From Gemmatimonadota bacterium (GTDB lineage: Bacteria; Gemmatimonadota; Gemmatimonadetes; Longimicrobiales; RSA9), in assembly GCA_019689775.1 (NCBI GenBank), contig JADGGV010000291.1, forward strand, positions 1 through 5,610: 5,610 nucleotides of DNA. Reading direction: 5' to 3'. A model generated the notes under the pieces. That model ran no database searches, was not told the origin of the DNA, and saw only the letters and a program-made list of their open reading frames with translations. A program made the position numbers and the translations under genes. Below are positions 5,591 through 5,610 of the stretch, piece by piece. Position 1 is the first letter of the stretch. The number at the start of each line of letters is the position of its first letter.

Positions 5591-5610
5591 TTATACACAT
5601 CAGACGCAGC
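5590..5610. other. Residual Nextera (Tn5) Read-1 adapter-like sequence, not genomic
   Basis: The last 21 bases match the Nextera Read-1 adapter from within the Tn5 mosaic end (CTTATACACATC) through the following GACGC segment. From memory of that adapter the match is 19 of 21, with a T read as A at two places. The AT-rich content is alien to the surrounding DNA, and it abruptly ends the conserved glutamine synthetase frame. The genomic part stops at about 5589. Confidence 0.9.

Noticed and set aside
1..5610. Search for CRISPR arrays, tRNA or rRNA genes, insertion sequences, toxin-antitoxin or defence modules.
   Set aside because: No regularly spaced repeats, tRNA-like cloverleaf, transposase motif or recognisable defence domain was seen on either strand.

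Overview
The window is a very GC-rich stretch (roughly 70 percent GC by eye) from a bacterium. It is packed with protein genes on both strands and shows no rRNA, tRNA, CRISPR array or insertion sequence. The gene set is a secreted-type peptidoglycan amidase with a golvesin-like C-terminal domain, a stand-alone NFACT-R protein, a chloroperoxidase-type hydrolase, a TMEM175-family channel and a type III glutamine synthetase. It suits a free-living, high-GC soil or sediment organism. Myxococcota or Gemmatimonadota would be my guess, but the phylum cannot be fixed from these genes. The right edge carries a sequencing-adapter remnant, so this looks like a contig end from short-read (meta)genome data.

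Layout, left to right. Positions 1-1155 (+) hold the end of an amidase whose N-terminus is cut by the left edge. It meets, tail to tail and only 7 bases apart, a small NFACT-R (DUF814) gene on the minus strand (1163-1537). Upstream of that on the same strand is an alpha/beta hydrolase (1656-2477) with a complete catalytic triad. A 452-base non-coding divergent gap (2478-2929) follows, with two mutually exclusive hairpins and a CCCGGG tandem. Next come a TMEM175-type membrane protein (2930-3520, +) and, at its stop codon, an orphan C-terminal scrap of a family 16 glycoside hydrolase (3520-3705, +). A hairpin-bearing gap (3706-3829) separates this from glutamine synthetase III (3830-5590, minus), which is missing its N-terminus. 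The last 21 bases are adapter-like.

The genes do not form one pathway. The two minus-strand genes at 1163-2477 could be co-transcribed, but no functional link is evident. Amidase, hydrolase, channel and glutamine synthetase look like an ordinary chromosomal neighbourhood of cell-wall, detoxification/ester, ion-transport and nitrogen-assimilation functions. I see no convincing new multi-gene system. The points most worth a second look are the GH16 remnant next to the TMEM175 stop, the stand-alone NFACT-R gene, the switch-like inverted repeats in the divergent gap, and the adapter contamination that artificially ends the glutamine synthetase gene.
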